Part shown: piece after piece, positions 39,752 to 49,213 of the stretch
How the letters are laid out: every line of letters begins with the position of its first letter
Numbering within the stretch: position 1 is the first letter of the stretch
Source of the DNA: Cupriavidus nantongensis
Lineage (GTDB): Bacteria; Pseudomonadota; Gammaproteobacteria; Burkholderiales; Burkholderiaceae
DNA: 64,000 nucleotides
Reading direction: 5' to 3'
NCBI RefSeq assembly: GCF_001598055.1
Contig: NZ_CP014844.1
Coordinates: forward strand, 3,437,642-3,501,641
Notes under the pieces: generated by a model
Databases searched by the model: none
What the model saw: the letters and a program-made list of their open reading frames with translations, nothing else
What the model was told of the DNA's origin: nothing
Translations under genes and position numbers: made by a program

Positions 39752-39941
39752 TATGTTTTCCTACGGGTGCGTGAAACGGGAACGGAACGCGGAGTTGCCC
39801 GCCGCCGGCCCAGCGGGCCGCGCGGCGAAGCTCATTCCATTCTGCTTCTTCGAACAGACGAAAGCCACAGAAAACAGCGGGGCGCGGCCGCAACGGCCCG
39901 CCCACCTGCCTTCTGTGGCTCGGAATGCAGAGACGACGGGC

Positions 39942-40181
39942 TTAGGCCTTGACGTGCGCGGTGGCGTAGTCGATAGCCTGTTGCACGGTCGTGATCTTTT
40001 CGGCTTCCTCATCAGGAATTTCCATGCCGAATTCATCTTCCAACGCCATCACGAGTTCAACCGTGTCCAGCGAGTCCGCACCGAGATCGTTCACGAACGA
40101 GGATTCGTTCTTGATGTCTGCCTCGGCCACGCCAAGCTGTTCTGCCACGATTTTCTTGACGCGTTGTTCGATATTGTCCAT
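39942..40181 (-). CDS. acpP: Acyl carrier protein
   Basis: Small acidic carrier of growing acyl chains. The 79 residues have the 4'-phosphopantetheine site Ser37 in [15 protein letters not shown]. The chain is strongly acidic and four-helical by pattern. It is encoded between fabG and fabF; AcpS, which attaches the prosthetic group, is encoded further down the same run. Confidence 0.98.
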
Positions 40182-40350
40182 GTAACCCTCCAGGGAAGTT
40201 CGACAAAAAGTGGGCGCATTTTAGCAGGTTTGGGACAACAGAAATGCTGCCTGCCAAGCTTTGCAAGAATCGCGCCCGATTGGTTCGGAAAACTACGACT
40301 TCCGGCAGCTTCTTCCGGCTTCTGGGCCGAAAAAGCGCGCCGGAAAACCA

Positions 40351-41100
40351 TTAATTCATGTACATCCCGCCGTTCACATGCAGCGTGGTGCCGGTGATGT
40401 AGGCAGCTTGCGGACCCGCCAGGAAGGCGACCGCATTGGCGATATCCTCGGGCTGCCCGAGGCGGCCGAGCGGGATCTGCGTCTTGAGCGCAGCATGCTG
40501 CTCTTCGGAAAGCGCCTTGGTCATGTCGGTATCGATAAAGCCCGGCGCGACGCAGTTGACGGTCACGTTGCGGCTGCCGATCTCGGCGGCCAGCGAGCGG
40601 GTCATGCCGGCCACGCCGGCCTTGGCCGCGGAGTAGTTCATCTGGCCGGGATTGCCGACCGAGCCCACCACCGAGGTGATGTTGATGATGCGGCCCTGGC
40701 GCGCCTTCATCATCGGGCGCAGCACCGCACGCGACAGGCGGAACACCGAGGTCAGGTTGGTCTGGATCACGGCCAGCCAGTCCTCGTCCTTCATCCGCAT
40801 CGCCAGCTGGTCCTGCGTGATGCCGGCATTGTTGACCAGCACGCCGATGCCGCCGTGGCTCTTGACGATCTCGTCGATGAGCGCGTCGCAGGCAGCAGCG
40901 TCGTTGACGTTGAGCACGGCGCCCTTGCCCTTCAGCCCTTCGGCGCCGAGGTAGTCGGTAATGCCGGCCGCGCCGGCTTCGCTGGTCGCGGTGCCGATCA
41001 CGGTGGCGCCCTGCCGGGCCAGTTCCAGCGCGATGGCGCGGCCGATGCCGCGCGAGGCGCCGGTGACCAGCGCGACCTGGTTGTCGAGTAGTTTGGTCAT
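40351..41100 (-). CDS. fabG: 3-oxoacyl-[ACP] reductase
   Basis: NADPH-dependent reduction of 3-oxoacyl-ACP. The 249-residue short-chain dehydrogenase shows TGASRGIGRAIALELARQGA for cofactor binding and the Ser-Tyr-Lys catalytic set with YSAAKAG. It ends GGMYMN. It is between fabD (16 bp gap) and acpP in the fab cluster. Confidence 0.97.
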   Translation of the reverse strand: MTKLLDNQVALVTGASRGIGRAIALELARQGATVIGTATSEAGAAGITDYLGAEGLKGKGAVLNVNDAAACDALIDEIVKSHGGIGVLVNNAGITQDQLAMRMKDEDWLAVIQTNLTSVFRLSRAVLRPMMKARQGRIINITSVVGSVGNPGQMNYSAAKAGVAGMTRSLAAEIGSRNVTVNCVAPGFIDTDMTKALSEEQHAALKTQIPLGRLGQPEDIANAVAFLAGPQAAYITGTTLHVNGGMYMN

Positions 41101-41116
41101 GCGGTTGTCCTGTTGC

Positions 41117-42046
41117 TTACTTCAGCAGCGCCAGCGTGTCCTGCAGCGAGGCCGGATCGAAGATCGCGCCGCCGCTCAGGTTGCCGTCGATGCGCTTGGT
41201 CATGCCGGCCAGCACCTTGCCCGGACCGCATTCGATCACGTGGGTGATGCCTTCGGCGGCCATCTTCTGCACGCACTCGACCCAGCGCACCGGCGCGGCG
41301 GCCTGGCGCACCAGCGCATCCTTGATCGCTTCCGGATCGTTGACGATGGCGACGTCGACGTTGTTCACCAGCGGGATCGACGGCGCCGCAAAAGCCAGGC
41401 CTGCCATGCGCTCGCGCAGGCGGTCGGAAGCCGGCTTGAGCAGCGACGAGTGGAACGGTGCCGACACCGGCAGCGGCAGCGCGCGCTTGGCGCCCTTGGC
41501 CTTGGCGATTTCGCAGGCCTTCTCGACCGCGCCCTTGTGGCCGGCGATCACCACCTGCGACGGGGCGTTGAAGTTGACGGCCTCGACCACGCCGGCGGCC
41601 GACGCTTCGGCGCACGCGGCGCGCACGTCGTCATCCGACAGGCCGAGGATTGCGGCCATGCCGCCCTCGCCCACCGGCACGGCCTCCTGCATCGCCTGCG
41701 CGCGGAAACGCACCAGCGGTACGGCATCGGCAAACGGGATCACGCCGGCGGCCACCAGCGCGGAGTACTCGCCCAGGCTGTGGCCAGCCACCAGCGCCGG
41801 CGCCGGGCCACCGGCATCGAGCCAGGCGCGGTAGATCGCCACGGCGGCGGTCAGCATCACCGGCTGCGTATTGGTGGTCAGGTTCAGTTCTTCGGCAGGG
41901 CCTTCGGCGATCAGGCGGCCGAGATCCTGGCCGAGCGCGGCCGAGGCTTCTTCCACGGTGGCGCGCACCACGGCGTTGTCGGCGAAGGCATTGAGCATGC
42001 CGACCGACTGCGAACCCTGGCCGGGAAATACGAAAGCGAATTTCAT
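41117..42046 (-). CDS. fabD: Malonyl-CoA:ACP transacylase
   Basis: Loads malonyl units onto ACP. In 309 residues the GQGSQ oxyanion loop is at 10-14 and the nucleophile Ser90 lies in GHSLGEY; the catalytic His is in NFNAPSQVVIAGH region of the second half. Start ATG at 42046. It follows fabH by 81 bp. Confidence 0.97.
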   Translation of the reverse strand: MKFAFVFPGQGSQSVGMLNAFADNAVVRATVEEASAALGQDLGRLIAEGPAEELNLTTNTQPVMLTAAVAIYRAWLDAGGPAPALVAGHSLGEYSALVAAGVIPFADAVPLVRFRAQAMQEAVPVGEGGMAAILGLSDDDVRAACAEASAAGVVEAVNFNAPSQVVIAGHKGAVEKACEIAKAKGAKRALPLPVSAPFHSSLLKPASDRLRERMAGLAFAAPSIPLVNNVDVAIVNDPEAIKDALVRQAAAPVRWVECVQKMAAEGITHVIECGPGKVLAGMTKRIDGNLSGGAIFDPASLQDTLALLK

Positions 42047-42127
42047 CGGATGGAAACCCTAACAAGAAATCGGGGGCCGGCGCGCGGCAAGTCGTGCCTG
42101 CGCGGCACGCCCGGCACCGGCCGCGTA

Positions 42128-43108
42128 TTACATGCGCAGCAGCACTGCGCCCCAGGTGAAGCCGCCGCCCACGCCTTCCATCAGCACGGTGTGGCCCGGG
42201 CGGATGCGGCCGTCGCGCACGGCGACGTCCAGCGCCAGCGGGATCGACGCGGCCGAGGTGTTGCCGTGCTCGTGCACGGTGGCGACCATGCGCTCGGCCG
42301 GCAGGCCCAGTTTCCTGGCCGTGCCCTGCATGATGCGGATATTGGCCTGGTGCGGAATCAGCCAGTCGACCTGGTCGGGCGACACGCTGGCGGCTTCCAT
42401 GGCTTCGCGCGCCACCTTGTCGAGCACGTTCACGGCGAGCTTGAACACCGCCTGGCCGTCCATGTGCAGGAACGGGTTGCCGGTGATGTTGCCGCCGGCG
42501 ACATTGCCCGGCACGCACAGGATGTCGACATGGCTGCCGTCCGAATGCATGGCGCTGGACAGGATGCCGGGCTCGTCGGACGCCGACAGCACCACCGCGC
42601 CGGCACCGTCGCCGAACAGCACGCAGGTGGTGCGGTCGTTGAAGTCGAGGATGCGCGAGAACACTTCGGTGCCGATCACCAGCACATTGCGGTGCGAGCC
42701 GCTGCGGATGAACTTGTCGGCAGTGGCCAGTGCGTACACAAAGCCGGAGCACACCGCCTGCAGGTCGAAGGCCGGGCAATGGTTGGTGATGCCCAGCTTT
42801 TCCTGCACCATGCAAGCGGTGCTGGGAAACACGAAGTCCGGCGTCGAGGTGGCGACGATGATCAGGTCGATGTCCTGCCGGTCGATGCCGGCCGCCTCGA
42901 TGGCCTGCTCGGCGGCCTTGACCGCCAGCGTGCTGCTGGTCACATCGGGTTCGGCCCAGTGGCGCGCCGAGATGCCGCTGCGCGAGACGATCCACTCGTC
43001 GCTGGTCTCGATGCCTTTTTCGGCAAGCTGCGCCGCCAGCTCATGGTTGGTCACGCGCCGCGGAGGCAGGTAGCTCCCGGTACCGATGATTTTTGCGTAC
43101 TTGGTCAT
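42128..43108 (-). CDS. fabH: 3-oxoacyl-[ACP] synthase III
   Basis: Starts fatty acid synthesis by condensing acetyl-CoA with malonyl-ACP. The 326-residue protein has the catalytic Cys120 in [12 protein letters not shown], and the His/Asn pair in [11 protein letters not shown] and [13 protein letters not shown]. The ATG at 43108 starts [15 protein letters not shown]; ten residues upstream in the frame have no homology. It lies directly after plsX, as in most fab clusters. Confidence 0.97.
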   Translation of the reverse strand: MTKYAKIIGTGSYLPPRRVTNHELAAQLAEKGIETSDEWIVSRSGISARHWAEPDVTSSTLAVKAAEQAIEAAGIDRQDIDLIIVATSTPDFVFPSTACMVQEKLGITNHCPAFDLQAVCSGFVYALATADKFIRSGSHRNVLVIGTEVFSRILDFNDRTTCVLFGDGAGAVVLSASDEPGILSSAMHSDGSHVDILCVPGNVAGGNITGNPFLHMDGQAVFKLAVNVLDKVAREAMEAASVSPDQVDWLIPHQANIRIMQGTARKLGLPAERMVATVHEHGNTSAASIPLALDVAVRDGRIRPGHTVLMEGVGGGFTWGAVLLRM

Positions 43109-43161
43109 GTATTGTCGGATCGTATGGCCCGCCGGCACGCTCGACCGGCGCGCGGTGGCGC

Positions 43162-44241
43162 TCAGGCGACGTGGGGGCTGGGATGCGCGCCAGGCGCCTC
43201 TGTCTCCGGGGCGGGCTGGGCACCGCCTGCGGCGCTGGATTTATCGGCAAAGGCCCGGGTGATACGGGCGATCACGCCATTCTTGGCGGCATCATACCCG
43301 CGTTTGATGGCCCACTCAAAAGAATGGGCATCGGCCGAACCGTGGCTCTTGATCACCAGCCCGCGCAGGCCCAGCAGCGAGGCGCCGTTGTAGCGCGCCG
43401 GGTCGAGCCGCTTGGCCAGCCGCGACAGCACCGGCATGGCGACCGCGGCCAGCAGCTTGGTGAACCACGAGCGGGTGAATTCTTCCTTGATCATGCTGCC
43501 GATCATCTTGGCCAGGCCCTCGGTGCTCTTGAGCGCCACATTGCCGACGAAGCCGTCGCAGACCACGATGTCGGTGGTGCCCTTGAAGATGTCGTTGCCT
43601 TCCACGTTGCCGTAGAAATTCAGCTCCGAGGCGCGCAGCAGTTCGCCGGCGCGCTTGACCACCTCGTTGCCCTTGATGACCTCCTCGCCGATGTTCAGCA
43701 GGCCCACCGTGGGGTGTTCCTTGTGATCGACGACGGCCACCATGGCCTCGGCCATGCGCGCGAACTGCAGCAGGTGCTCGGGCTCGCAGTCGGCGTTGGC
43801 GCCGAGGTCCAGCACCGTGGTGCCCCAGCCCTGCTCGTTGGGAATGGTGGTGGCGATGGCCGGCCGCTCGATGCCCTCGAGCGTCTTCAGCACGTAGCGC
43901 GATACCGCCATCAGCGCGCCGGTGTTGCCGGCGGAGATGCAGGCGCCGGCGAGGCCTTCCTTGACCTGGGTAACGGCAACGCGCATCGAGGAGTCGCGCT
44001 TCTTGCGCAGTGCCACCTCGACCGGGTCATCCATGGTGATGACCTCGGTGGCCTCGACGATGCTGACGCGCGGATGGTCCAGCGCGTGCAGCTTCTTCAG
44101 CTGCGCCCGGATGGCGTCGGGCAAGCCGACCAGCACCATCTCGGCATCGTCGTGGCGGGAAAGAAAACTGATCGCCGCGGGCACCGTCACGGAAACCCCG
44201 TGATCGCCGCCCATGCAGTCGATAGCGATTTTGATCGTCAT
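43162..44241 (-). CDS. plsX: Phosphate acyltransferase PlsX
   Basis: Makes acyl-phosphate from acyl-ACP, the first committed step of phospholipid synthesis by the PlsXY route. The 359 residues begin [15 protein letters not shown], the family's hallmark, with AGNTGALMA and [16 protein letters not shown] further on. The C-terminal 25 residues are Ala/Pro-rich and vary. The ATG at 44241 is chosen over an upstream frame start because the homology starts there. A hairpin terminator lies between rpmF and this gene. Confidence 0.97.
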   Translation of the reverse strand: MTIKIAIDCMGGDHGVSVTVPAAISFLSRHDDAEMVLVGLPDAIRAQLKKLHALDHPRVSIVEATEVITMDDPVEVALRKKRDSSMRVAVTQVKEGLAGACISAGNTGALMAVSRYVLKTLEGIERPAIATTIPNEQGWGTTVLDLGANADCEPEHLLQFARMAEAMVAVVDHKEHPTVGLLNIGEEVIKGNEVVKRAGELLRASELNFYGNVEGNDIFKGTTDIVVCDGFVGNVALKSTEGLAKMIGSMIKEEFTRSWFTKLLAAVAMPVLSRLAKRLDPARYNGASLLGLRGLVIKSHGSADAHSFEWAIKRGYDAAKNGVIARITRAFADKSSAAGGAQPAPETEAPGAHPSPHVA

Positions 44242-44304
44242 TGTTCCTGGTACGGATAGCGCGGCGGCGCACGCCACGCCCGGCGGGAATCCCGAGCGCC
44301 CAAC

Positions 44305-44335
44305 AAAAAAGCGGCAACGATCTTGCCGCTTTTTT
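44305..44335. terminator. Hairpin terminator between rpmF and plsX
   Basis: AAAAAAGCGGCAA / TTGCCGCTTTTTT stem (44305-44317 with 44323-44335) with a 5-base loop and A/T runs on both strands. In the direction of rpmF transcription it should cut off part of the transcripts before plsX. Confidence 0.85.
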
Positions 44336-44406
44336 GTGTCTGACCGATTATTGTCCGACCCACAGGCATGCGCGAGCGAGACGCAACGTCACGCCAAGCG
44401 AAGCTA

Positions 44407-44586
44407 TCAGTCGTTCTTGGTCTTGATGACCTTGCGGCCACGGTAGTAGCCGTTCGGGCTCACGTGGTGGCGCAGGTGGGTTTCGCCGGTGGTCGGCTCG
44501 ACTGCCAGCGGCGCGGCCGACAGGTGGTCGTGCGAACGGTGCATGCCGCGCTTGGACGGCGACTTCTTGTTCTGTTGAACAGCCAT
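44407..44586 (-). CDS. rpmF: 50S ribosomal protein L32
   Basis: A 59-residue basic ribosomal protein, starting [20 protein letters not shown] and ending RKVIKTKND. It is short, so easily missed, but the L32 pattern ([23 protein letters not shown]) is clear. AAGGAG precedes the ATG. It is in the classic yceD-rpmF-plsX order. Confidence 0.97.
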   Translation of the reverse strand: MAVQQNKKSPSKRGMHRSHDHLSAAPLAVEPTTGETHLRHHVSPNGYYRGRKVIKTKND

Positions 44587-44704
44587 GATGACTCCTTCGA
44601 GAATTTTTCAATATTAACACAGGCATCCCGCCCAAGGCGTAGCCGGGGCCCGGCCGGATGCTTCAGATTCACCTGCAAGACCCTGCAGGCCGCGCGCTGC
44701 GGCT

Positions 44705-45295
44705 TCAGTGCCGGGTCTTCAGGCCGGCCAGCGCCGCGAAGGGCGAAGGCCGCTTTTCTTCCTCAGGCTCAGCTTCAGGCTGGGCCTCGCCGTCCGATCC
44801 GGTCACGAGGCTTTCGTGCACGCTCGGGCAGACGTCATGCTTGGGTGCCACCGGCAACGCCAGCAGCACTTCATCTTCTATCAGTTCCAGCAGCGAGAAC
44901 CGCTTCGAGCCGGCGATCACGTCGACTTCGTCGTCGTCCATCGGCGCGGCGTCGGCCGCTGCTTCGCTTTCCACCACCTCGAAACGCGTCGCCGTGTCGA
45001 TCGGCTGGGCATAGGGTGCCAGGCAGCGCTGGCAATCCAGCCACATCCGGCCCTGCACCGTCACGTCAAGAAACAGCCGCTGCGCCACCGGGGCGCCGGG
45101 CTCGGCCGCCTCTTCGCGCGCGAAGCCGGTGGCCGTATAGGCGAAGGTCTCATCGGGTGCCGAGGCTGGCGCTTGCGCGGCGGTCTCGGCTAAGATGCGC
45201 GGCAAATCCCGCACCGCCACGTCGCCGGCCAGGCTTTCACCCTTTCGGCACATGGCGAAGAGGTCAAGCGCGCGCAGGTCGGTCGGCTGGGTCAT
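44705..45295 (-). CDS. yceD: DUF177 (YceD) protein
   Basis: A 196-residue member of the YceD/DUF177 family, linked in plants and bacteria to 23S rRNA accumulation. Typical features are LDCQRCLAPY with its Cys-x2-Cys in the middle, a following acidic stretch (MDDDEVDVI) and VCPSVHESL. The C-terminal tail is Glu/Pro-rich. It starts the rpmF-plsX-fab run; the promoter region is upstream of 45295. Confidence 0.93.
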   Translation of the reverse strand: MTQPTDLRALDLFAMCRKGESLAGDVAVRDLPRILAETAAQAPASAPDETFAYTATGFAREEAAEPGAPVAQRLFLDVTVQGRMWLDCQRCLAPYAQPIDTATRFEVVESEAAADAAPMDDDEVDVIAGSKRFSLLELIEDEVLLALPVAPKHDVCPSVHESLVTGSDGEAQPEAEPEEEKRPSPFAALAGLKTRH

Positions 45296-45489
45296 GTGCG
45301 TGGCTCCTGTCGCAAATCAATGACGGGTTCGCCACATTCCCTACCTGACGGATTGCGGGCCGCGCACATTGGCGGCACTGCGCCCGGGTGCGGATGCGGC
45401 TAAACGCGCGATTATACGGTGTAAACCTTCCCGAGGTCAAAGGCCTTGCTCCGGAAGCCACACGGGCTTCCTGCCTGATTCTATTACTT

Positions 45490-46089
45490 ATGTCTCCAGA
45501 CCCACGCCCCCGGCTGATCCTCGGCTCCGGCTCCCCTTACCGCCGCGAACTGCTGGCGCGGCTTCGCATTCCCTTCGAAGTCGCGGTGCCGGACATCGAC
45601 GAAACGCCCCTTGCCGGCGAAGCGCCCGAAGCCACGGCGCTGCGGCTGTCGCAACGCAAGGCCGAGGCCATCGCGGCGCGCCACCCCGGCGCCCTGGTGA
45701 TCGGCTCGGACCAGGTACTGACGCTGGACGGCGCCCAGATGGGCAAGCCGGGCACGCACGACAACGCCGTGGCGCAGCTGCGCCGCATGCGTGGCCGCAC
45801 CGCGACCTTTCACTCGGCACTGTGCCTGCTGGATTCCCGCACAGGGACCGCGCAGCTGGCCGACGTGCAAACCCGCGTGACGATGCGCGACCTCAGCGAC
45901 GCCGAAATCGAAACCTACCTGCAGCTGGAGCGCCCCTACGACGTGGCCGGCAGCGCCAAGTCCGAAGGACTCGGCATCACGCTGCTGGCGCGGGTCGAGT
46001 CCGACGATCCCACCGCGCTGGTCGGCCTGCCGCTGATCGCGCTGACCGGCATGCTGCGCCACGCCGGCTACCCCCTCCTTTGCGCATGA
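45490..46089 (+). CDS. Maf-family nucleoside triphosphate pyrophosphatase
   Basis: House-cleaning enzyme hydrolysing non-canonical nucleoside triphosphates (Maf/HAM1-like). The 199 residues show LILGSGSPYRRELL near residue 8 and the VIGSDQVLTLDG motif with acidic residues for metal binding; YDVAGSAKSEGLG is the Maf C-terminal block. It is the YceF-type group by appearance. The ATG at 45490 is the natural start (MSPDPRPRLILGS); the frame is open 34 codons upstream without homology. It is divergent from yceD and begins a + strand pair. Confidence 0.93.
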   Translation: MSPDPRPRLILGSGSPYRRELLARLRIPFEVAVPDIDETPLAGEAPEATALRLSQRKAEAIAARHPGALVIGSDQVLTLDGAQMGKPGTHDNAVAQLRRMRGRTATFHSALCLLDSRTGTAQLADVQTRVTMRDLSDAEIETYLQLERPYDVAGSAKSEGLGITLLARVESDDPTALVGLPLIALTGMLRHAGYPLLCA

Positions 46090-46114
46090 TCCGCATCCAC
46101 CGCACCTACCCACG

Positions 46115-46846
46115 ATGAGCGGCACCCTCTACCTGATTCCCAATACCCTCGGCAAGCGCGACGAAGCCGACCCGCTGGCCGACGTGATCCCGGCCGGCGT
46201 ACAGCAGATCGCCGCCGGGCTGGACTACCTCGTCGCCGAGAACGCCAAGACCGCGCGCGCCTTCCTGAAGAAATTGAGCGAAACCGCGCCGCTGGCGCGC
46301 CCGATCCAGCAGATCGAGATCCGGGAACTGAACGTCAATACGCGCGCCGACGCCCTGGCAGCGCTGCTGGCGCCGCTGCAGGCCGGCCGCGACGGCGGCC
46401 TGCTGTCGGAAGCCGGCGTACCGGCGGTGGCCGATCCGGGCGCCGACCTGGTGCGGCTGGCGCATGCGCGCGGCATCCGCGTGCGGCCGCTGGTGGGGCC
46501 CAGTTCGATCCTGCTGGCGGTGATGGGCTCGGGCCTGAACGGCCAGAGCTTTGCCTTCAACGGCTACCTGCCGGTCGATGCCAACGAGCGCGCGCAGCGG
46601 CTGCGCGAACTGGAACAGCGCTCGCGCAAGGCCAGCCAGACCCAGGTCTTCATCGAAACGCCGTACCGCAACGGCGCGCTGCTGGAGGCCATGCGCCAGC
46701 ACTGCGCCGGCACCACGCTGCTGTCGGTGGCGGTGGACCTGACCCTGCCCGGCGAGACCATTGTCACGCTGCCGCTGTCGGACTGGCGCCCGGAGCGGAT
46801 CGCGCTGCACAAGCGCCCGGCGATCTTCTCGCTGCTCGCGCTCTAG
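46115..46846 (+). CDS. RsmI-like SAM-dependent methyltransferase
   Basis: A 243-residue tetrapyrrole-methylase-fold enzyme of the family including RsmI (16S rRNA 2'-O-C1402). The start MSGTLYLIPNTLGKRD and the GGLLSEAGVPAVADPGADLV block match the SAM-binding RsmI pattern. It lacks the longer C-terminal extension of full RsmI (about 280 residues). It follows maf by 25 bp. Confidence 0.9.
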   Translation: MSGTLYLIPNTLGKRDEADPLADVIPAGVQQIAAGLDYLVAENAKTARAFLKKLSETAPLARPIQQIEIRELNVNTRADALAALLAPLQAGRDGGLLSEAGVPAVADPGADLVRLAHARGIRVRPLVGPSSILLAVMGSGLNGQSFAFNGYLPVDANERAQRLRELEQRSRKASQTQVFIETPYRNGALLEAMRQHCAGTTLLSVAVDLTLPGETIVTLPLSDWRPERIALHKRPAIFSLLAL

Positions 46847-46868
46847 GGCAAACAACGGCACGGAAATG

Positions 46869-46898
46869 ACAAAGGGGGCGCTTGCGCCCCCTTTGTTT
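46869..46898. terminator. Terminator between the RsmI-like gene and sppA
   Basis: ACAAAGGGGGCGC / GCGCCCCCTTTGT stem with a 2-base loop and flanking T/A, between convergent genes. Confidence 0.85.
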
Positions 46899-46918
46899 AT
46901 GCGCTGCCGCGGCAGGCT

Positions 46919-48109
46919 TCAGCGCATGCCCTGCATGCCGGTGCTCCACAGCATGGTCTTCATCGCCGCGGTGCCCACGGCCGCGCCAAAGCGCTTGGCC
47001 ACACGTTCGGCAATGTTCTCCTTGACCGTGTAGTCGACGATGTCCTCGGCCTTGAACAGGTCGCGCGCCACGTACTCGGCACTGCCCAGGCCGTCGGCCA
47101 GCCCCAGCGCCACGCTGCGCTCGCCCGACCAGAACAGGCCGGAGAACAGTTCCGGGTCGTCCTTGAGCCGGTCGCCGCGGCCTTCCTTGACCACGTCGAT
47201 GAACTGCTGGTGGATCTGCTTGAGCATGGCTTCGGCAAAGGCCTTTTGCTGCGGCACCTGCGGCGAGAACGGATCGAGCATGCCCTTGTTGGCGCCCGAG
47301 GTATAGAGCCGGCGCTCCACGCCCAGCTTGTCCATCAGTCCGGTAAAGCCAAAGCCGTCCATCAGCACGCCGATCGAGCCGACGATGCTGGCCTTGTCGA
47401 CATAGATCTTGTCGGCCGCCGCCGCCACGTAATAGCCGCCGGACGCACAGATTTCCTCGACCACCACATACAGCGGCTTGGACGGGTAGAGGTCGCGCAG
47501 CCGGTGGATCTCGTCGTTGATGATGCCGGCCTGCACGGGCGAGCCACCGGGCGAATTGATCTTCAGGATCACGCCGGCGGCGTTGCCGTCGGCAAAGGCG
47601 GCCTGCAGCGAGGCGTTGATCGCTTCGGCGCTCGCCGGCGTGCCGGCGGCGATTTCGCCGTCCAGCGTGACCATCGCGGTGTGGCGGCCCGAAGCGCTGA
47701 TGGTGCCGTCGCCCTTGAAGTCGAATACCGCGAACAGGATCAGCGCCAGCAGCCCCAGGGTCACCAGCCGGAAGAAGATGCGCCAGCGGCGCGCCGCGCG
47801 CTGCTCGCGCAGCGAGGCGGTCAGCACCTTTTCCAGCACATCGCGCTCCCAGCCTCCGCTCGCCTGCCCGCCCACCTGCGCACCGCCGGTGGCGCCGGCC
47901 AGCCGCGCCTTGCGCTCGCGCGCTTCGCGCCGCGCGGCGTCATCGCCGGCGCGTAGTTCGTCTTCCAGCGGGTAATCGGCGCGCGGCGCGGTTACCAGGC
48001 GCTCGGATTCGGGCACAGGGGCAGATCCGGCCTCGCCGGCGGGCTTGCGCGGGTCCGGCTGCCCCGGTTCGTTGGGTTCATCCGAGGGCGGCTTCTGTTG
48101 TTCTGTCAT
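46919..48109 (-). CDS. sppA: Signal peptide peptidase SppA
   Basis: Inner-membrane serine protease degrading cleaved signal peptides. From the ATG at 48109 the protein has 396 residues: a ~110-residue cytosolic Glu/Arg/Pro-rich N-terminus, one transmembrane helix (RIFFRLVTLGLLALILFAVF) and a ClpP-like peptidase domain with KINSPGGSPV, ICASGGYYVAAAADKIY and the ASIVGSIGV segment. This is the single-domain (SppA-36K-type) form. The frame is open 49 codons upstream without homology. Confidence 0.92.
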   Translation of the reverse strand: MTEQQKPPSDEPNEPGQPDPRKPAGEAGSAPVPESERLVTAPRADYPLEDELRAGDDAARREARERKARLAGATGGAQVGGQASGGWERDVLEKVLTASLREQRAARRWRIFFRLVTLGLLALILFAVFDFKGDGTISASGRHTAMVTLDGEIAAGTPASAEAINASLQAAFADGNAAGVILKINSPGGSPVQAGIINDEIHRLRDLYPSKPLYVVVEEICASGGYYVAAAADKIYVDKASIVGSIGVLMDGFGFTGLMDKLGVERRLYTSGANKGMLDPFSPQVPQQKAFAEAMLKQIHQQFIDVVKEGRGDRLKDDPELFSGLFWSGERSVALGLADGLGSAEYVARDLFKAEDIVDYTVKENIAERVAKRFGAAVGTAAMKTMLWSTGMQGMR

Positions 48110-48132
48110 GCAAATCGCTCGTGGAAATCCAT

Positions 48133-48531
48133 TCAGGCGCCGCCGGAGGGCTCGGGCGCGCGGTACGGGGCCCGCGGCAGCCAGTAGACCTGGCCATCGC
48201 GTTCCTCGACCTGCAGCTTGGCCAGCGCGGCCCCGCGGCAAGGGCCGCCGACGCACTCGCCGCTATCCGGCGCGTATACCGCGCCATGAGTGGCGCACAT
48301 CAAGTATAGGCCCGAGGCATCGAAGAACCGGCCCTCCTGCCAGTCCAGCTCCATCGGCACGTGCGCGCACTGATTCAGGTAGGCGTGGGCAACGCCATCG
48401 AAACGCACCACAAAGGCGCCGATCTCGCGCCGGTCTAGCGCCACCGAGAAGCGCACGCCGAGCCCGCGCTCCTGCAAGGCATCGGCGGCGCACAGCCGCA
48501 CCGGCGCCTGGCCGGAGACCGCGTCAGGCAT
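48133..48531 (-). CDS. Rieske [2Fe-2S] protein
   Basis: A 132-residue Rieske ferredoxin-type protein. Ligands are Cys55-x-His57 (NQCAHVPMELDW) and Cys79-x2-His82 (CATHGAVY). There is no leader or membrane helix, so it is cytosolic. It overlaps the upstream phosphatase gene by 8 bp and is followed by sppA after 23 bp. Partner oxygenase or reductase is unknown. Confidence 0.92.
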   Translation of the reverse strand: MPDAVSGQAPVRLCAADALQERGLGVRFSVALDRREIGAFVVRFDGVAHAYLNQCAHVPMELDWQEGRFFDASGLYLMCATHGAVYAPDSGECVGGPCRGAALAKLQVEERDGQVYWLPRAPYRAPEPSGGA

Positions 48532-49183
48532 GGGCCAGCAGCCACTCGGTCAGGTCCGCGATCGAACTGGCGCAGTGCACCGGCGCCATCGCGCGCAGCG
48601 ACTCGGCCGGATGCGCCCCGTAACAGACTCCCAGGCCCTTGGCGCCGGCATTGGCCGCCATCTGCAGGTCGTGGGTGGTGTCGCCGATCATTACGGTGCG
48701 CTCCACGTCCTGGCCCAGCTCGCGCGTCAGTTCGTGCAGCATGGCCGGGTGCGGCTTGGAGAAGGTCTCGTCGGCGCAGCGCGTGGCATCGAACAGCGCG
48801 GTCAGGCCGCTGGCTGCCAGCGCGCGCTGCAGGCCGACGCGGGTCTTGCCGGTGGCCACGCCAAGGAAATAGTGCTCGCCGCGCAGCGTCTCGAGCATTT
48901 CGCGCACGCCGTCGAACAGCACCAGATCGGCGTCGCGGGTCAGGAAATGGTAGCGGTAGCGCTCGGCCAGCCTCGGATAGTCGGCTGGGTCCAGCGTCGG
49001 CACCGCGTACGACAGCGCATCCTTCAGCCCCAGCCCGATCACATGGCTGGCGGCGCTGTCGTCCGGCACCGGCAGGCCCAGGTCCCGGCTGGCAAGCTGG
49101 ATGCACTTGGCGATGGTCGGGGTCGAGTCCATCAGCGTCCCGTCCCAGTCGAAAACGATCAGGTCAAATTGTTGCCTGGCCAT
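48524..49183 (-). CDS. HAD-family hydrolase (phosphoglycolate-phosphatase-like)
   Basis: A 219-residue HAD-IA phosphatase with the nucleophile motif FDWDGTLMDST (Asp12, Asp14), Thr in GVATGKTRVG, Lys in SKPHPAML and the acidic MIGDTTHDLQMA motif. This is Gph-like but also fits other phosphatases. It sits between rluC and the Rieske gene, an order common in Burkholderiales. Confidence 0.92.
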   Translation of the reverse strand: MARQQFDLIVFDWDGTLMDSTPTIAKCIQLASRDLGLPVPDDSAASHVIGLGLKDALSYAVPTLDPADYPRLAERYRYHFLTRDADLVLFDGVREMLETLRGEHYFLGVATGKTRVGLQRALAASGLTALFDATRCADETFSKPHPAMLHELTRELGQDVERTVMIGDTTHDLQMAANAGAKGLGVCYGAHPAESLRAMAPVHCASSIADLTEWLLAHA

Positions 49184-49213
49184 GGAAGTCCTTGTGGCGT
49201 TTGAGGCACTACC

